From Muricea muricata (Eukaryota; Cnidaria; Anthozoa; Malacalcyonacea; Plexauridae): a DNA stretch of 64,000 nt. A program made the translations under genes and the position numbers. The DNA lies in contig OY979717.1 in the NCBI GenBank assembly GCA_963855995.1, positions 7,861,290 through 7,925,289 on the forward strand, in the 5' to 3' direction. The notes beneath the pieces are model-generated. The model saw nothing but the letters and a program-made list of their open reading frames with translations, did no database searches and had not been told where the DNA came from. Numbering within the stretch: the first letter of the stretch is position 1; every line of letters starts with the position of its first letter. Below are positions 1 through 8,729 of this stretch, one piece after another.

Positions 1-118
1 CAAGATGCATGCTGGTATAGCTTCAGTACAAGCAATTCCATATAAGGTATGATAAATTAATTATTTTGTACTGAATCTAAACCACAATGCACCATGCTTT
101 GTAGTTCAGAAAAGGTCT
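1..118. other. Non-repetitive flank left of the tRNA array
   Basis: These bases match no part of the 850-bp unit. From about 119 (atgatcacctgaaatt) the sequence follows the repeat, entering it in the spacer downstream of a tRNA-Lys. I see no gene, RNA or known element in the flank. Confidence 0.75.
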
Positions 119-219
119 ATGATCACCTGAAATTTTTTCCATATGGATCATAACATTTTGCCAATATCAACAAAAAATATTTGAACATGCAGACACGTTT
201 ATCCTACCAGGTTGAAAAT

Positions 220-292
220 CGCCCAACGTGGGGCTCGAACCCACGACCCTGAGATTAAGAGTCTCATGCTCTACCGACTGAGCTAGCCGGGC
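220..292 (-). tRNA. tRNA-Lys-CTT: tRNA-Lys(CTT), unit 1
   Basis: Consensus body. First Lys of the array; T4 terminator begins 2 nt after the gene. Confidence 0.94.
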
Positions 293-806
293 AACGGTGC
301 CCATCAAGGCGATGGGTACTCTAATAAAACATCACAAACAACGATAATTTACAAAATATTTAACAAAAAAGTAAATGTTGGTGTCCTGTGTGACAGAGAA
401 AAAGAAAACATTTAAATTATGACAGTATTCCGCTATCAATCGCGTTAAAACAACTATGGGCACAAAAAGGTAATGCAGAATAAATTTATTCTTGTCTTCA
501 ATGTTGAACAAGATCATCCTTCCTCTTTTTTGCCCAAAATTAGATTTAACCATCAATGGAATTTTCCATCCACATCAATGAAAGTAATTTCTCAGCATTA
601 ACAAAGCTTTTTTAAACATAGACGTTTGTTTTTACGACGTTGAAAATCTCGCCACGTGGGACTTAAACCAACAACCCTGAGATTAAGATTCTTAACTTCT
701 ACTGCCTAAGTTATCCGGCAACGGTGCCCACTTCGGCGATCAGTACTTAAGTATTCGTCCTAAAAAACAGTAATCCACAAAAATCTTAGGAAAACGTAGA
801 TGTTGG

Positions 807-879
807 TGCCGTGGGTGAGGGTCGAACTCACGACCTTTAGATTATGAGACTAACGCGCTACCTACTGCGCTAACAGGGC
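807..879 (-). pseudogene. tRNA-Met(CAT), degenerate acceptor, unit 1
   Basis: The body and CAT anticodon are kept. The 3' acceptor strand reads CCACGGC, giving mismatches at pairs 4:69 and 7:66. Twin of 3356. Confidence 0.7.
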
Positions 880-1079
880 TACTTGCACAAAGGTTAGTGT
901 AGAAAAATCTATTTTTTTTATCAAAGACTGAAGGCTAGATACTCATTTTGTCTTATCAAAAATTAGTTTCAATGATCACCTGAAATTTCTTCCATATGGA
1001 TCATAATAATTTGCCAATATCAACAATAAATATTTGAACAGACACGTTTATCCTACCATGTTGCAAATCGCCCAACGTG

Positions 1080-1090
1080 GGGCTCGAACC
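1080..1090 (-). promoter_or_regulatory. Internal B box of tRNA-Lys (representative)
   Basis: Reads GGTTCGAGCCC on the minus strand, a full match to the Pol III B-box consensus GGTTCGANNCC bound by TFIIIC. It is present in all consensus Lys copies and lost in the T-arm-deleted copies. Confidence 0.9.
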
Positions 1091-1122
1091 CACGACCCTG
1101 AGATTAAGAGTCTCATGCTCTA

Positions 1123-1134
1123 CCGACTGAGCTA
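1123..1134 (-). promoter_or_regulatory. Internal A box of tRNA-Lys (representative)
   Basis: Reads TAGCTCAGTCGG on the minus strand, fitting the Pol III A-box consensus TRGYNNARNNG. Confidence 0.9.
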
Positions 1135-1148
1135 GCCGGGCAACGGTG

Positions 1149-1165
1149 CCCATCAAGGCGATGGG
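1149..1165. other. Inverted repeat just upstream of tRNA-Lys (representative)
   Basis: cccatc-aaggc-gatggg, a perfect 6-bp stem with a 5-base loop, whose near edge is 8 bp from the first base of the Lys gene. It recurs beside many half-A Lys genes (some have gatagg, with one mismatch) and is broken at the half-B Lys pseudogene (cccacttcggcgatcagt). Confidence 0.6.
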
Positions 1166-1230
1166 TACTCTAATAAAACGTACCAAACAACGATAATTTA
1201 CAAAATTTTTGACCAAAAAGTCAATGCTGG

Positions 1231-1303
1231 TGTCCTGTGTGACAGAGAAAAACAAGAAAGTTAAAATATGACAGTATTCCGCTATCAATCGCGTAAAGAA
1301 CAC
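1231..1303 (-). pseudogene. tRNA-Met pseudogene, half A (representative)
   Basis: Aligned without gaps to the intact Met gene at 1657, about 45 of 73 positions agree by hand count, including the whole 3' end and the CAT anticodon. The D-arm/A box and the T-loop/B box are destroyed (the GTTCGA core becomes TTTTTCT), so no tRNA is expected. The neighbouring CCA is kept. The plus-strand complement of its anticodon supplies the ATG of a recurrent 60-codon ORF. Confidence 0.85.
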
Positions 1304-1498
1304 TATGGGAAGAAAAAGGTAATGCAGAATAAATTTATTCTAGTCTTCAATGCTGAACAAGATCATCCTACTTTTCTCTTGCCGAAAATTAGATTTAACC
1401 ATCAATGGAATTTTCCATCCACATCAATGGAAGTAATTTCTCAGCATTAACAAAGCGCTTTTAAACATAGACGTTAATTTTTACGACGTTGAAAATCT

Positions 1499-1568
1499 CG
1501 CCACGTGGGACACAAACCAACAACCCTGAGATTAAGATTCTTAAGTTCTACTGCCTGAGTTATCGGGC
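1499..1568 (-). pseudogene. tRNA-Lys pseudogene, half B (representative)
   Basis: A 70-bp relic of the Lys gene. The anticodon loop with CTT and the TCTCAGGG that follows are kept. The B box GGTTCGAGCC has become GGTTTGTGTC, the acceptor ends no longer pair, and the D-loop GG is lost. Both flanks align with those of the intact Lys gene, so it came by duplication of a genomic segment and not by retroposition. Confidence 0.88.
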
Positions 1569-1640
1569 AACGGTGCCCAGTTCGGCGATCAGTACTTAAG
1601 TAATTCGTCCTAAACAACAGTAATATAAAAAGATATAAGG

Positions 1641-1644
1641 AAAA
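1641..1644 (-). terminator. Pol III T4 terminator of tRNA-Met (representative)
   Basis: TTTT on the minus strand, 12 nt past the discriminator base. The ggaaaacg context is conserved at essentially every Met copy. Most units have a longer T-run (from aaaaatct or aaaaaaatct) a little further on as a possible backup. Confidence 0.75.
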
Positions 1645-1656
1645 CGTAGATGTTGG

Positions 1657-1729
1657 TGCCCTGTGTGAGGGTCGAACTCACGACCTTTAGATTATGAGAC
1701 TAACGCGCTACCTACTGCGCTAACAGGGC
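1657..1729 (-). tRNA. tRNA-Met-CAT: tRNA-Met(CAT), elongator type, unit 2 (reference copy)
   Basis: The 73-nt body folds as a cloverleaf: acceptor GCCCTGT/ACAGGGC fully paired, D-arm GCGC...GCGC, loop CTCATAA (anticodon CAT), variable loop AGGTC, T-arm GTGAG TTCGACC CTCAC, discriminator A. It resembles animal elongator tRNA-Met and not the initiator, which starts with A1:U72. The anticodon stem has the U31-U39 apposition also found in other animal elongator Met tRNAs. The genome encodes CCA directly after A73. T4 terminator at +13. Twin of 4205. Confidence 0.95.
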
Positions 1730-1918
1730 TACTGGCACAAAAGTTAGTCTAGAAAAATCTACTTTTTTTATCAAAGACTGAAGGCTAGCATACTAATTTT
1801 GTCTTATCAAAAATTAGTTTCAATGATCACTTGAAATTTCTTCCATCTGGATCATATTATTTTGCACGTGTCAACAAAAAATATTTAAACAGACACGTTT
1901 ATCCTACCATTTTTAAAT

Positions 1919-1991
1919 CGCCCAACGTGTGGCTCGAACCTACGACCCTGAGATTAAGAGTCTCATGCTCTACCGACTGAGCTAGCCGGGC
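1919..1991 (-). pseudogene. tRNA-Lys(CTT), degenerate T-stem, unit 3
   Basis: The T-stem GTAGG/CACAC has two mismatches; acceptor, D-arm and anticodon arm are intact. Twin of 4467. Confidence 0.65.
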
Positions 1992-2506
1992 AACGGTGCC
2001 CATCAATGCGATGGGTACTCTAATAAAACATCACAAACAACGACAATTTAAAAAATATTTAACAAAAAAGTAAATGTTGGTGTCCTGTGTGACAGAGAAA
2101 AACAAGACATTTAAATTATGATAGTATTCCGCTATCAATCGCGCTAAAACAAGTATAGGCACACAAAGGTAATGCAGAATAAATTTATTCTAGTCTTCAA
2201 TGTTGAACAAGATCATCCTACTTTTTTCTTGCCGAAATTTAGATTTAACCATCAATGGAATTTTTCATCCACATCAATGAAAGTAATTTCTCAGCATTAA
2301 CAAAGATTTTTTAAACATAGACATTTGTTTTTACGACGTTGAACATCTCGCCACGTGGGACTCAAATCAACAACCCTGAGATTAAGATTCTAAAGTTCTA
2401 CTGCCTGAGTTATCTGGCAACGGTGCCCACTTCGGCGATCAGTAGTTAAGTAATTCGTCCTAAACAACAGTAATCTACAAAAATCTAACGAAAACGTAGA
2501 TCTTGG

Positions 2507-2579
2507 TGCCCTTTGTGAGGGTCGAACTCACGACCTTTAAATTATGAGACTAACGCGCTACCTACTGCACTAACAGGGC
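2507..2579 (-). tRNA. tRNA-Met-CAT: tRNA-Met(CAT), variant, unit 3
   Basis: One acceptor mismatch (G6:A67, from ccctttg), D-stem C11 to T, and a change at the anticodon-stem base 41 region (ttaaattatg). Same family as 5055 and 5905. Confidence 0.7.
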
Positions 2580-2764
2580 TACTGGCACAAAGGTTAGTGT
2601 AGAAAAATCTATTTTTTTTATCAAAGACTGAAGGCTAGCATACTCATTTTGTCTTATCAAAAACTAGTTTCAATGATCACCTGAAATTTCTACCATATGG
2701 ATCATAATATTTTGCCAATATCAACAAAAAATATTTGAACAGAAACGTTTATCCTACCAGATTG

Positions 2765-2768
2765 AAAA
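2765..2768 (-). terminator. Immediate T4 terminator of a tRNA-Lys (unit 4 type)
   Basis: TTTT begins 2 nt after the Lys discriminator base (ttgaaaatcg context). Only the Lys copies at 220, 2770, 5318 and 6168 have it; elsewhere gcaaatcg leaves only three Ts. Confidence 0.65.
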
Positions 2769-2769
2769 T

Positions 2770-2842
2770 CGCCTAACGTAGAGCTCGAACCCACGACCCT
2801 GAGATTAAGAGTCTCATGCTCTACCGACTGAGCTAGCCGGGC
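2770..2842 (-). tRNA. tRNA-Lys-CTT: tRNA-Lys(CTT), variant, unit 4
   Basis: Acceptor 3' strand GTTAGGC gives one C:A mismatch; the T-stem keeps pairing through two G-U pairs. Immediate T4 terminator. Confidence 0.75.
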
Positions 2843-3355
2843 AACGGTACCCATCAAGGCGATGGGTACTCTAATAAAACGTACCAAACAACGATAATTT
2901 ACAAAATTTTTAACCAAAAAGTCAATGCTGGTGTCCTGTGTGACAGACAAAACAAGACAGTTAAAATATGACAGTATTCCGCTATCAATCGCGTAAAAAA
3001 CACTATGGGAAGAAAAAGGTAATGCAGAATAAATTTATTCTAGTCTTCAATGCTGAACAAGATCATCCTACTTTTCTCTTGCCGAAAATTAGATTTAACC
3101 ATCAATGGAATTTTCCATCCACATCAATGAAAGTAATTTCTCAGCATTAACAAAGCTTTTTTAAACATAGACGTTTGTTTTTACGACGTTGAAAATCTCG
3201 CCACGTGGGACTTAAACCAACAACCCTGAGATTAAGATTCTTAACTTCTACTGCCTAAGTTATCCGGCAACGGTGCCCACTTCGGCGATCAGTACTTAAG
3301 TATTCGTCCTAAAAAACAGTAATCCACAAAAATCTAAGGAAAACGTAGATGTTGG

Positions 3356-3428
3356 TGCCGTGGGTGAGGGTCGAACTCACGACCTTTAGTTTATGAGACT
3401 AACGCGCTACCTACTGCGCTAACAGGGC
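3356..3428 (-). pseudogene. tRNA-Met(CAT), degenerate acceptor, unit 4
   Basis: Same acceptor damage as its twin at 807. Here position 39 is A, restoring a 31:39 pair. Confidence 0.7.
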
Positions 3429-3617
3429 TACTTGCACAAAGGTTAGTGTAGAAAAATCTATTTTTTTTATCAAAGACTGAAGGCTAGATACTCACTTTGT
3501 CTTATCAAAAATTAGTTTCAATGATCACCTGAAATTTCTTCCATATGGATCATAATAATTTGCCAATATCAACACTAAATATTTGAACAGACACGTTTAT
3601 CCTACCATGTTGCAAAT

Positions 3618-3690
3618 CGCCCAACGTGGGGCGCGAACCCACGACCCTGAGATTAAGAGTCTCATGCTCTACCGACTGAGCTAGCCGGGC
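3618..3690 (-). tRNA. tRNA-Lys-CTT: tRNA-Lys(CTT), T-loop variant, unit 5
   Basis: A58 is C (loop TTCGCGC), which breaks the B-box core and removes the conserved T54-A58 pair. Otherwise consensus. Twin of 1069. No nearby T4. Confidence 0.65.
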
Positions 3691-4204
3691 AACGGTGCCC
3701 ATCAAGGCGATGGGTACTCTAATAAAACGTACCAAACAACGATAATTTACAAAATTTTTGACCAAAAAGTCAATGCTGGTGTCCTGTGTGACAGAGAAAA
3801 CAAGACAGTTAAAATATCACAGTATTCCGCTATCAATCGCGTAAAGAACACTATGGGAAGAAAAAGGTAATGCAGAATAAATTTATTCTAGTCTTCAATG
3901 CTGAACAAGATCATCCTACTTTTCTCTTGCCGAAAATTAGATTTAACCATCAATGGAATTTTCCATCCACATCAATGTAAGTAATTTCTCAGCATTAACA
4001 AAGCGCTTTTAAACATAGACGTTAATTTTTACGACGTTGAAAATCTCGCCACGTGGGACACAAACCAACAACCCTGAGATTAAGATTCTTAAGTTCTACT
4101 GCCTGAGTTATCGGGCAACGGTGCCCAGTTCGGCGATCAGTACTTAAGTAATTCGTCCTAAACAACAGTAATATAAAAAGATATAAGGAAAACGTAGATG
4201 TTGG

Positions 4205-4277
4205 TGCCCTGTGTGAGGGTCGAACTCACGACCTTTAGATTATGAGACTAACGCGCTACCTACTGCGCTAACAGGGC
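4205..4277 (-). tRNA. tRNA-Met-CAT: tRNA-Met(CAT), unit 5
   Basis: Consensus body with encoded CCA. Twin of 1657. Confidence 0.94.
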
Positions 4278-4466
4278 TACTGGCACAAAAGTTAGTCTAG
4301 AAAAATCTACTTTTTTTATCAAAGACTGAAGGCTAGCATACTAATTTTGTCTTATCAAAAATTAGTTTCAATGATCACTTGAAATTTCTTCCATCTGGAT
4401 CATATTATTTTGCACGTGTCAACAAAAAATATTTAAACAGACACGTTTATCCTACCATTTTTAAAT

Positions 4467-4539
4467 CGCCCAACGTGTGCCTCGAACCTACGACCCTGAG
4501 ATTAAGAGCCTCATGCTCTACCGACTGAGCTAGCCGGGC
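4467..4539 (-). pseudogene. tRNA-Lys(CTT), degenerate, unit 6
   Basis: T-stem mismatches as in its twin at 1919, plus further T-arm and anticodon-stem changes (cgtgtgcctcg, agagcctcatg). Confidence 0.65.
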
Positions 4540-5054
4540 AACGGTGCCCATCAATGCGATGGGTACTCTAATAAAACATCACAAACAACGACAATTTAAA
4601 AAATATTTAACAAAAAAGTAAATGTTGGTGTCCTGTGTGACAGAGAAAAACAAGACATTTAAATTATGATAGTATTCCGCTATCAATCGCGCTAAAACAA
4701 GTATGGGCACACAAAGGTAATGCAGAATAAATTTATTCTAGTCTTCAATGTTAAACAAGATCATCCTACTTTTTTCTTGCCGAAATTTAGATTTAACCAT
4801 CAATGGAATTTTTCATCCACATCAATGAAAGTAATTTCTCAGCATTAACAAAGATTTTTTAAACATAGACGTTTGTTTTTACGACGTTGAACATCTCGCC
4901 ACGTGGGACTCAAATCAACAACCCTGAGATTAAGATTCTAAAGTTCTACTGCCTGAGTTATCTGGCAACGGTGCCCACTTCGGCGATCAGTAGTTAAGTA
5001 ATTCGTCCTAAACAACAGTAATCTACAAAAATCTAACGAAAACGTAGATCTTGG

Positions 5055-5127
5055 TGCCCTTTGTGAGGGTCGAACTCACGACCTTTAGATTATGAGACTA
5101 ACGCGCTACCTACTGCACTAACAGGGC
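5055..5127 (-). tRNA. tRNA-Met-CAT: tRNA-Met(CAT), variant, unit 6
   Basis: Acceptor G6:A67 mismatch and D-stem C11 to T; otherwise consensus. Confidence 0.75.
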
Positions 5128-5317
5128 TACTAGCACAAAGGTTAGTGTAGAAAAATCTATTTTTTTTATCAAAGACTGAAGGCTAGCATACTCATTTTGT
5201 CTTATCAAAAATTAGTTTCAATGATCACCTGAAATTTCTACCATATGGATCATAATATTTTGCCAATATCAACAAAAAATATTTGAACAGACACATTTAT
5301 CCTACCAGATTGAAAAT

Positions 5318-5390
5318 CGCCTAACGTAGAGCTCGAACCCACGACCCTGAGACTAAGAGTCTCATGCTCTACGGACTGAGATAGCCGGGC
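5318..5390 (-). pseudogene. tRNA-Lys(CTT), degenerate D-arm, unit 7
   Basis: G10 is T, the D-loop GG is changed to CG, A38 is G, and the acceptor has the same C:A mismatch as unit 4. Immediate T4. Confidence 0.6.
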
Positions 5391-5904
5391 AACGGTACCC
5401 ATCAAGGCGATGGGTACTCTAATAAAACGTACCAAACAACGATAAATTACAAAATTTTTAACCAAAAAGTCAATGCTGGTGTCCTGTGTGACAGAGAAAA
5501 CAAGACAGTTAAAATATGACAGTATTCCGCTATCAATCGCGTAAAAAACACTATGGGAAGAAAAAGGTAATGCAGAATAAATTTATTCTAGTCTTCAATG
5601 CTGAACAAGATCATCCTACTTTTCTCTTGCCGAAAATTAGATTTAACCATCAATGGAATTTTCCATCCACATCAATGAAAGTAATTTCTCAGCATTAACA
5701 AAGCGTTTTTAAACATAGACGTCAATTTTTACGACGTTGAAAATCTCGCCACGTGGGACACAAACCAACAACCCTGAGATTAAGATTCTTAAATTCTACT
5801 GCCTGAGTTATCCGGCAACGGTGCCCACTTCGGCGATCAGTACTTAAGTAATTCGTCCTAAACAACAGTAATCTACAAAAATCTAACGAAAACGTAGATC
5901 TTGG

Positions 5905-5977
5905 TGCCCTTTGTGAGGGTCGAACTCACGACCTTTAGATTATGAGACTAACGCGCTACCTACTGCACTAACAGGGC
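5905..5977 (-). tRNA. tRNA-Met-CAT: tRNA-Met(CAT), variant, unit 7
   Basis: Same two changes as 5055, from which it is one 850-bp step away. Confidence 0.75.
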
Positions 5978-6167
5978 TACTAGCACAAAGGTTAGTGTAG
6001 AAAAATCTATTTTTTTTATCAAAGACTGAAGGCTAGCATACTCATTTTGTCTTATCAAAAATTAGTTTCAATGATCACCTGAAATTTCTACCATATGGAT
6101 CATAATATTTTGCCAATATCAACAAAAAATATTTGAACAGACACGTTTATCCTACCAGATTGAAAAT

Positions 6168-6240
6168 CGCCTAACGTAGAGCTCGAACCCACGACCCTGA
6201 GATTAAGAGTCTCATGCTCTACCGACTGAGCTAGCCGTGC
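6168..6240 (-). tRNA. tRNA-Lys-CTT: tRNA-Lys(CTT), acceptor variant, unit 8
   Basis: Acceptor 5' strand GCACGGC (position 3 mismatch) on top of the unit-4 C:A mismatch. Immediate T4. Confidence 0.6.
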
Positions 6241-6754
6241 AACGGTACTCATCAAGGCGATGGGTACTCTAATAAAACGTACCAAACAACGATAATTTAC
6301 AAAATTTTTAACCAAAAAGTCAATGCTGGTGTCCTGTGTGACAGAGAAAACAAGACAGTTAAAATATGACAGTATTCCGCTATCAATCGCGTAAAAAACA
6401 CTATGGGAAGAAAAAGGTAATGCAGAATAAATTTATTCTAGTCTTCAATGCTGAACAAGATCATCCTACTTTTCTCTTGCCGAAAATTAGATTTAACCAT
6501 CAATGGAATTTTCCATCCACATCAATGAAAGTAATTTCTCAGCATTAACAAAGCGTTTTTAAACATAGACGTTAATTTTTACGACGTTGAAAATCTCGCC
6601 ACGTGGGACACAAACCAACAACCCTGAGATTAAGATTCTTAAATTCTACTGCCTGAGTTATCCGGCAACGGTGCCCACTTCGGCGATCAGTACTTAAGTA
6701 ATTCGTCCTAAACAACAGTAATCTACAAAAATCTAACGAAAACGTAGATGTTAG

Positions 6755-6827
6755 TGCCCTGTGTGAGGGTCGAACTCACGACCTTTAGATTATGAGACTA
6801 ACGCGCTACCTACTGCGCTAACAGGGC
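6755..6827 (-). tRNA. tRNA-Met-CAT: tRNA-Met(CAT), unit 8
   Basis: Consensus body; the encoded CCA has become CTA. Confidence 0.93.
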
Positions 6828-7017
6828 TACTGGCACAAAAGTTAGTGTAGAAAAATATATCTTTTCTATAAATGACTGAATTCTAGCATACTAATTTTGT
6901 CTTATCAAAAATTAGTTTCAATGATCACCTGAAATTTCTTCCATATGGATCATAACATTTTGCTCATGTACACAAAAAATATTTAAACAGACACGTTCAT
7001 CCTACCATGTTGCAAAT

Positions 7018-7090
7018 CGCCCAACGTGGGGTTCGAACCCACGACTCTGAGATTAAGAGTCTCATGCTCTACCGACTGAGCTAGCCGGGC
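7018..7090 (-). tRNA. tRNA-Lys-CTT: tRNA-Lys(CTT), unit 9
   Basis: Loop changes only: T-loop TTCGAAC and variable loop G45 to A. All stems are intact. T6 class terminator. Confidence 0.88.
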
Positions 7091-7606
7091 CACGGTGCCC
7101 ATCAAAGCGATGGGTACTCCAATAAAACGTACTAAACAACGATAATTTAAAAAAATAATAAACAAAAAAGTAAATGTTGGTGTCCTGTGTGACAGAGAAA
7201 AACAAGACATTTAAATTATGATAGTATTCCGCTATCAATCGCGCTAAAACAACTATGGGCACACAAAGGTAATGCAGAATAATTTTATTCTAGTCTTCAA
7301 TGTTGAACAAGATCATCCTACTTTTTTCTTGCCGAAATTTAGATTTAACCATCAATGGAATTTTTCATCCACATCAATGAAAGTAATTTCTCAGCATTAA
7401 CAAAGATTTTTTGAACATAGACGTTTGTTTTTACGACGTTGAACATCTCGCCACGTGGGACTCATACCTACAACCCTGAGATTAAGATTCTTAAGTTCTA
7501 CTGCCTGAGTTATCTGGCAACGGTGCCCACTTCGGCGATCAGTAGTTTAGTAATTCGTCCTAAACAACAGTAATCTACAAAAATCTAAGGAAAACGTAGA
7601 TGTTGG

Positions 7607-7679
7607 TGCGCTGTGTGAGGGTCGAACTCACGACCTTTAGATTATGAGACTAACGCGCTACCTGCTGCACTAACAGGGC
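7607..7679 (-). tRNA. tRNA-Met-CAT: tRNA-Met(CAT), variant, unit 9
   Basis: Acceptor C3:C70 mismatch and D-arm changes (cctgctgcac). Confidence 0.65.
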
Positions 7680-7820
7680 TACTGGCACAAAGGTTAGTGT
7701 ACAAAAATCTACTTTTTTTATCAAAGACTGAAGGCTAGCATACTAATTTTGTCTTATCAAAAATTATTTTCAATGATCACCTGAAATTTCTTCCATATAG
7801 ATCATAACATTTTGCTCATG

Positions 7821-7876
7821 GAACCCACGACCCTGAGATTAAGAGTCTGATGCTCTACCGACTGAGCTACTTGGGC
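7821..7876 (-). pseudogene. tRNA-Lys lacking its 3' end, unit 10
   Basis: Keeps the 5' acceptor strand (changed to GCCCAAG), D-arm, anticodon CTT and half of the T-arm. The rest of the T-arm, the 3' acceptor strand and downstream flank are deleted; the break joins tttgctcatg to gaacccacg. This explains the short unit. Confidence 0.85.
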
Positions 7877-8395
7877 AACGGTGCCCATCAAGGCGATGGG
7901 TACTCCAATAAAACATACCAAACAACGATAATTTAAAAAAATATTTAACAAAAAAGTAAATAATGGTGTGCTGTGTTACCAAGAAAAACAAGACATTTAA
8001 ATTATCACAGTATTCCGCTATCAATCGCGTTAAAACAACTATGGCCACAAAAAGGTAATGAAAAATAAATTTATTCTTGTCTTCAATGTTGAACAAGATC
8101 ATCCTACTTTTTTCTTGCCGAAAATTAGATTTAACCATCAATGGAATTTTCCATCCACATCAATGAAAGTAATTTCTCAGCATTAACAAAGCGTTTTTAA
8201 ACATAGACGTTAATTTTTACGAGGTTTAAAATCTCGCCACGTTTGACACAAACCATTAACCCTGAGATTAAGATTCTTAAGTTCTACTGCCTGAGTTATC
8301 CGGAAACGGTGCCCACTTCGGCGACCAGTACTTAAGTAATTCGTCGTCCTAAACAACAGTAATCTAAAAAAATCTAAGGAAAACGTAGATGTTGG

Positions 8396-8468
8396 TGCCC
8401 TGTGTGAGGGTCGAACTCACGACCTTTAGCTTATGAGACTAACGCGCTACCTACTGCGCTAACAGGGC
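8396..8468 (-). tRNA. tRNA-Met-CAT: tRNA-Met(CAT), unit 10
   Basis: Single change: U39 is G. Encoded CCA present. Confidence 0.88.
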
Positions 8469-8656
8469 TACTGGCACAAAGGTTAGTGTAGAAAAATCTA
8501 TTTTTTTATCAAAGACTGAAGCTAGCATACTAAGTTTGTCTTATCAAAAATTAGTTTCAATGATCACTTGAAATTTCTTCAATATGGATCATAATATTTT
8601 TCCAATATCAACAAAAAATATTCGAACAGACACGTTTATCCTACCATGTTGCAAAT

Positions 8657-8729
8657 CGCCCAACGTGGGGCTCGAACCCACGACCCTGAGATTAAGAGTC
8701 TCATGCTCTACCGACTGAGCTAGCCATGC
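8657..8729 (-). tRNA. tRNA-Lys-CTT: tRNA-Lys(CTT), acceptor variant, unit 11
   Basis: Acceptor 5' strand GCATGGC leaves a mismatch at position 3 and an added wobble pair. Same variant at 12048, 27245 and 32326. T6 class. Confidence 0.7.

Larger units (their letters stand above)
1069..1141 (-). tRNA. tRNA-Lys-CTT: tRNA-Lys(CTT), unit 2 (reference copy)
   Basis: Decodes AAG in cytosolic translation. The 73-nt minus-strand body folds as a full cloverleaf: acceptor GCCCGGC/GTTGGGC with two G-U pairs, D-arm GCTC...GAGC, anticodon stem TGAGA/TCTCA around loop CTCTTAA (anticodon CTT, U33 present), five-base variable loop GGGTC, T-arm GTGGG TTCGAGC CCCAC, discriminator G. A and B boxes fit consensus. 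CCA is not encoded. No intron. This copy has no run of four Ts for about 105 nt downstream, so its termination may be inefficient. Twin of 3618. Confidence 0.95.
1069..1918 (-). repeat. Representative 850-bp unit (unit 2)
   Basis: Half A is 1069-1498: intact Lys at 1069, dead Met at 1231. Half B is 1499-1918: dead Lys at 1499, intact Met at 1657. Lys-to-Met spacing is 162 bp in A and 158 bp in B. The spacers align too: cttatcaaaaattagtttcaa in B against cttgccgaaaattagattta in A, and gacacgtttatcctaccatg against gacgttaatttttacgacg. The unit is therefore a diverged dimer of a roughly 425-bp Lys-Met ancestor. Confidence 0.9.
601..5697. repeat. Higher-order repeat: 3 units, about 2549 bp, two copies
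   Basis: Shared private variants at a constant offset: Met 807/3356 (ccgtgggtg), Lys 1069/3618, Lys 1919/4467 (broken T-stem), Met 2507/5055 (ccctttg). Confidence 0.85.

Noticed and set aside
1208-1226. Small inverted repeat tgac-caaaaa-gtca in half-A spacer as a regulatory site
   Set aside because: Only 4-bp arms, easily expected by chance in AT-rich sequence, and absent from the other half-A subtype.
1001-1303. Recurrent 66-134 codon minus-strand ORFs containing ARLAQSVEHETLNLRVVGSSPTLGD
   Set aside because: This peptide is the tRNA-Lys gene read as protein, a well-known false annotation. The rest is spacer.
1268-1450. Recurrent 60-codon plus-strand ORF (starts MTVFRYQSRK, ends MKVISQH)
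   Set aside because: It starts in the Met pseudogene and runs through spacer. Units of the other subtype have a stop after MTVFRYQSR or equivalent. Its repetition follows from the array, with no sign of protein-level constraint.
1657-1729. Initiator tRNA-Met
   Set aside because: The initiator has A1:U72 and lacks the usual T-loop TTC; this gene has G1:C72 and TTCGACC, so it is the elongator type.
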